Source of the DNA: Clostridia bacterium
GTDB taxonomy: Bacteria; Bacillota; DAOUPZ01
Assembly: GCA_030625885.1 (NCBI GenBank)
Contig: DAOUPZ010000024.1
Span: 1 to 57,566, forward strand
Direction: 5' to 3'
DNA length: 57,566 bases
In this document: piece by piece, positions 55,104-57,566 of the stretch
Numbering within the stretch: the first letter of the stretch is position 1
Layout of the letters: every line of letters begins with the position of its first letter
Position numbers and translations under genes: made by a program
Notes under the pieces: model-generated
The model's input: only the letters and a program-made list of their open reading frames with translations
Told to the model about the DNA's origin: nothing
The model's database searches: none

Positions 55104-55625
55104 CTATATTGTCATGTTTAAAGACAGTCTTTTCAAGTGATTTCCTACCATTTTTGCAATAATTCCTGTTCCAATTCCCATAGGTAATGCCCAAAAAAGC
55201 AAGAAAGGTAAATAATAAAAAATACCAACTGTTTCTACAATAAAATAGGCAACACATAATTGTGTTACATTATGAATGACTGCACCAACAACGCTAACAC
55301 CGATAATACTTAAACTCAGTACAAAACGAATAAGAAGTGCCATAGCCAACGTACTGACAAGCGCACCTGAAAAACTTAGGAAAAAAGAGGTTGTCAAAAA
55401 AGTACCACCAATCAAAGAACCAATCAAAACGCGCAAAATTGAGATCATTATTCCTTCCTTGAATCCAAATAACATCAAAGCAAGAAGTGTTACAACATTA
55501 GCCAGTCCTAATTTAACACCTGGCAGAGATAATGGGTTGGGAATAAAAGCTTCTATTACATGAAGGACTGAGGCTAACGCAACCAGTAATGCAATAAATA
55601 CCATTTTCTTTGTTTTTCCCATCAT
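55104..55625 (-). CDS. Gx transporter / heptaprenyl diphosphate synthase component I-like membrane protein
   Basis: 173 residues, about five membrane helices. Motif pattern EAFIPNPLSLPGVKLGLANV and SGALVSTLAMALL is typical of COG4769 proteins. Despite the annotation, the fold resembles ECF-type S components. Next to the NusG-II and ApbE genes, a common set near Rnf clusters. Confidence 0.88.
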   Translation of the reverse strand: MMGKTKKMVFIALLVALASVLHVIEAFIPNPLSLPGVKLGLANVVTLLALMLFGFKEGIMISILRVLIGSLIGGTFLTTSFFLSFSGALVSTLAMALLIRFVLSLSIIGVSVVGAVIHNVTQLCVAYFIVETVGIFYYLPFLLFWALPMGIGTGIIAKMVGNHLKRLSLNMTI

Positions 55626-55634
55626 AACGACCCC

Positions 55635-56009
55635 TTATTGCGTAATATCATCAATACTTTCATCGTTACCTTTAATTTTTATGACAATTTCATTTGGAAC
55701 ACATACAATGGCTTCACCTGATCGTTCGATCCATCCACGATTTATACAAACCCGATCAGGACATGGCGATTCTACCATACGAATACGGCTATTCTCCACC
55801 TCAATTATACTTAACCCTTGCGCACCTTGTATGTGCAAATCTTTTGCCTTCTCTACCTTTGACAGGTCAATTGTCTCAACAATATCACCTTTGACTTGAA
55901 TAATTGCAACAACAGACTGCCCTTGAGAATGAAACCCTTTCACAAGAAACAACGCAATCAAACCACTCAGTAATACCCCTAACATTAAAATTTTATCCAT
56001 TTTTGTCAT
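55635..56009 (-). CDS. NusG domain II-containing secreted/membrane protein
   Basis: 124 residues: one membrane helix (ILMLGVLLSGLIALFLV) and an extracytoplasmic NusG_II domain (GLSIIEVENSRIRMVESPCP DRVCINRGW, with paired cysteines; IVCVPNEIVIKI). Function unknown; overlaps apbE by 17 nt, implying coupled translation and a link to extracytoplasmic flavoprotein maturation. Confidence 0.9.
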   Translation of the reverse strand: MTKMDKILMLGVLLSGLIALFLVKGFHSQGQSVVAIIQVKGDIVETIDLSKVEKAKDLHIQGAQGLSIIEVENSRIRMVESPCPDRVCINRGWIERSGEAIVCVPNEIVIKIKGNDESIDDITQ

Positions 56010-57063
56010 AGGTATACTCCTTACTAGGTTGAATCTCTACTTTATTACTCATTCCTGAAGAAGTAACAATTTTATTATCAGCTCCAACGAAACAGGCTTC
56101 TACGCCCTCTAACTGTTCTACTAATTCCAATCCCTTTTGGGATCCCATCACAAATAATACAGTAGATAAAACATCTGCCTTTGCAGAGTTCTTGGTAATA
56201 ACCGTTATACTCATGGTGTTCCGAGATGGCTTACCTGTTTTAGGTGAAAGAATATGATGATAACGTATACCATTTTCCTCAAAATAGCGTTGGTAATCTC
56301 CTGATGTCACAGCAGCTTCATCAATTAAAGATAAAACCCCTACCAGATTCTTGCTATTTCTAGGATCCTGTATACCAATTCTCCAAGCCTGTCCATCATA
56401 TTTTTTCCCAATAACATCTATATTGCCGCCTGCATTAATAATAGCATGCTCAATACCTGTTTCTACTAATACAGAAGCTGCCTTCTCCGTTGCATAACCC
56501 TTGGCTATTGCCCCTAAATCAATTTTCATACCGTCCTCTTGCAGAAATACTGTTTTTTCACTTTCATTCAAAATAATTTTATTACTATTGACTAGTATCA
56601 TTTTTTCTTGAAGCTCAGCATCCAAAGGAATATGTTTCTCCTCATTTCCAAATCCCCACAAATCCATCACAGGTCCAATCGTAATATCAAATAATCCATC
56701 TGTTAATTCATAATACGATTTGGCCACTTCAATCATCTCATAAACATCTTCGCTAACCTTGACAGGCTGTTTCCCTGCTGCTTGGTTAATTCTGTAAACA
56801 TCGCTAAACTCTACTTCCCCTGTCCCTTCCTGAGCAAATCGGTCGGTTAATCGTTCAATCCGTTTCATCTCTGCAAAAGCACTTAAGACCGCTTTTTTTA
56901 CCTCTTCTTCATCATTTCCATAGGCTTTAATACTAACAATCGTATCCATTAGAAATTGTTCACTGGTATATTCTACAGGTGTTGCCACAAAAGAACAACC
57001 TTCTAACCCAATAATAAGAAGAATACTTAGAAAAATAAAAAGAGACCGATGTTTTTTAAGCAT
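55993..57063 (-). CDS. apbE: FAD:protein FMN transferase ApbE (lipoprotein)
   Basis: 356 residues from the ATG at 57063 (GTGAGGAG upstream). Lipoprotein signal with LEGC lipobox, then the ApbE domain: MDTIVSIKAYGNDEEE, LGAIAKGYATEKAA, INAGGNIDVIG, AAVTSGDYQRYFEENG. Covalently attaches FMN to threonine of RnfG/RnfD-type subunits. Partial iron-sulfur gene just upstream fits an Rnf neighbourhood. Confidence 0.94.
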   Translation of the reverse strand: MLKKHRSLFIFLSILLIIGLEGCSFVATPVEYTSEQFLMDTIVSIKAYGNDEEEVKKAVLSAFAEMKRIERLTDRFAQEGTGEVEFSDVYRINQAAGKQPVKVSEDVYEMIEVAKSYYELTDGLFDITIGPVMDLWGFGNEEKHIPLDAELQEKMILVNSNKIILNESEKTVFLQEDGMKIDLGAIAKGYATEKAASVLVETGIEHAIINAGGNIDVIGKKYDGQAWRIGIQDPRNSKNLVGVLSLIDEAAVTSGDYQRYFEENGIRYHHILSPKTGKPSRNTMSITVITKNSAKADVLSTVLFVMGSQKGLELVEQLEGVEACFVGADNKIVTSSGMSNKVEIQPSKEYTYDKNG

Positions 57064-57185
57064 GTGATCATGACTCCTCACTCTTAATATTTCTGTTACA
57101 ACTTATCACAATTTCACTATTATAGTTTATCATTTTAACTATATGATGACAAGCTTTTGTATGCAAAACAGGCAAAGGCTGTTTT

Positions 57186-57367
57186 ACAGCAGGTAGCACG
57201 TTCGCTTCACTCACTGTAGCAGGTAGCAGGTAGGTCTTAACTTGATATTTTTCTGCTTATTTCAGTAAAGTTTTTTACTAAATTTCAATTCACAACCAAC
57301 ACTTACTGAAAATCATCAATCTTTCTAGTAATACCCTACCTGCTACCTGCTGTTCGCTACCTGTCTG
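57186..57367. repeat. Heptad-armed inverted repeat, copy E (long form)
   Basis: Left arm CAGGTAG/CAGGTAG/G at 57217-57234 preceded by another CAGGTAG at 57189; right arm CTACCTG/CTACCTG/CTGTTCG/CTACCTG at 57336-57363. The ~100-nt middle carries a nested stem TTTCAGTAA / TTACTGAAA. The 57064-57427 gap holds only this element and a terminator. Confidence 0.7.
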
Positions 57368-57375
57368 ATTAAATA

Positions 57376-57416
57376 AAAAAGCAGGACTGAATGAAATCAT
57401 CCAGTCCTGCTAAAAA
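57376..57416 (-). terminator. Terminator of the 4Fe-4S protein gene
   Basis: 9-bp stem GCAGGACTG / CAGTCCTGC with a 12-nt loop followed by TTTTTTATTT on the minus strand. Confidence 0.88.
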
Positions 57417-57427
57417 ATACGCTTGAA

Positions 57428-57566
57428 TTAATCTTTCACCATCTCAATGGCATCTTTCTTACATTTCTCTACGCATAAACCACAAGCCACACATTTATCG
57501 CGGTCAACAACATGCTTTTGCTTGACTTCACCGCTAATGGCATCTACAGGGCATACCCGCTTACAT
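57428..57566 (-). CDS. C-terminal end of a 4Fe-4S ferredoxin-domain protein; gene runs off the right edge
   Basis: The last 45 residues hold the tail of one cluster motif (CKRVCPVDAISG) and a full second one (CVACGLCVEKCKKDAI), ending MVKD. Two-cluster C-termini of this kind occur in RnfB and in NuoF/HydB-type subunits; beside apbE, RnfB is attractive but unproven. Own strong terminator follows. Confidence 0.85.
   Translation of the reverse strand, partial: CKRVCPVDAISGEVKQKHVVDRDKCVACGLCVEKCKKDAIEMVKD

Noticed and set aside
55033-55257. 74-codon frame overlapping the Gx protein gene
   Set aside because: Alternative frame of an established membrane protein gene; composition is a shadow of its codons.

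Overview
The window reads as a core-chromosome segment of a low-GC, anaerobic, endospore-forming member of the Bacillota. Evidence for this is a GPR protease with three alpha/beta-type small acid-soluble spore proteins, SpoIIP, a SpoIVFA/SpoIVFB-like pair, a CIRCE/HrcA heat-shock operon, an L27 with a Prp-cleaved N-terminus, MinCDE, and at the right edge ApbE beside an Rnf- or hydrogenase-type 4Fe-4S protein. The gene order matches two Bacillus subtilis neighbourhoods (comEA-comEC-holA-rpsT-gpr-spoIIP-yqxA-lepA-hemW-hrcA-grpE-dnaK, and radC-mreBCD-minCD-spoIVFA-spoIVFB-rplU-prp-rpmA-obgE). A Clostridia or Negativicutes (Sporomusaceae-like) host fits best, but that is inference. Most genes are on the minus strand.

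Layout. 1-3185: hrcA-grpE-dnaK behind a sigma-A promoter and a perfect CIRCE. 3327-8047: hemW, lepA, a yqxA-position membrane protein and spoIIP. 8137-12025: rpsT, holA, a DUF1858 protein, gpr and a cluster of three SASP genes, one too short for usual ORF cutoffs. 12100-17899: comEC, comEA and leuS with a possible attenuator leader. 18083-21974: assorted metabolic genes (2-hydroxyacid dehydrogenase, acyltransferase, DUF2164, 3,5-diaminohexanoate dehydrogenase).

22000-27760 is the accessory region. Two inverted 48-bp palindromic repeats bracket small orphan membrane proteins and a probable IS remnant. Next come two frameshifted mini-genes, a decayed phage lysis cassette (XhlA with an in-frame stop, a holin that has apparently lost its ATG, and an M15 endolysin fused to what looks like a Holin_LLH tail), an SLH-domain surface protein and a CD1375-like mini-protein. 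A solitary tRNA-Ala(GGC) with a perfect promoter closes the region.

27908-41620: rsfS, LCP, yqeK, nadD, small proteins, proBA, yhbY, obgE, rpmA-prp-rplU, rng and the two-gene TIGR03936/TIGR03960 module. 41607-57063: the morphogenesis run (spoIVFB-spoIVFA, rodA, minEDC, PBP2, mreDCB, radC, maf, DUF4321, Gx protein, NusG-II protein, apbE), ending in the 3' end of an iron-sulfur protein.

The most unusual signals are non-coding. Five intergenic inverted repeats have arms built from degenerate 7-nt units (consensus near CTNCTAC). They differ in sequence between loci while staying self-complementary within each locus. In addition, a 161-bp MITE-like palindrome lies between minC and minD and its end contains the minC stop codon, and a 29-bp direct repeat flanks the shortest SASP gene.
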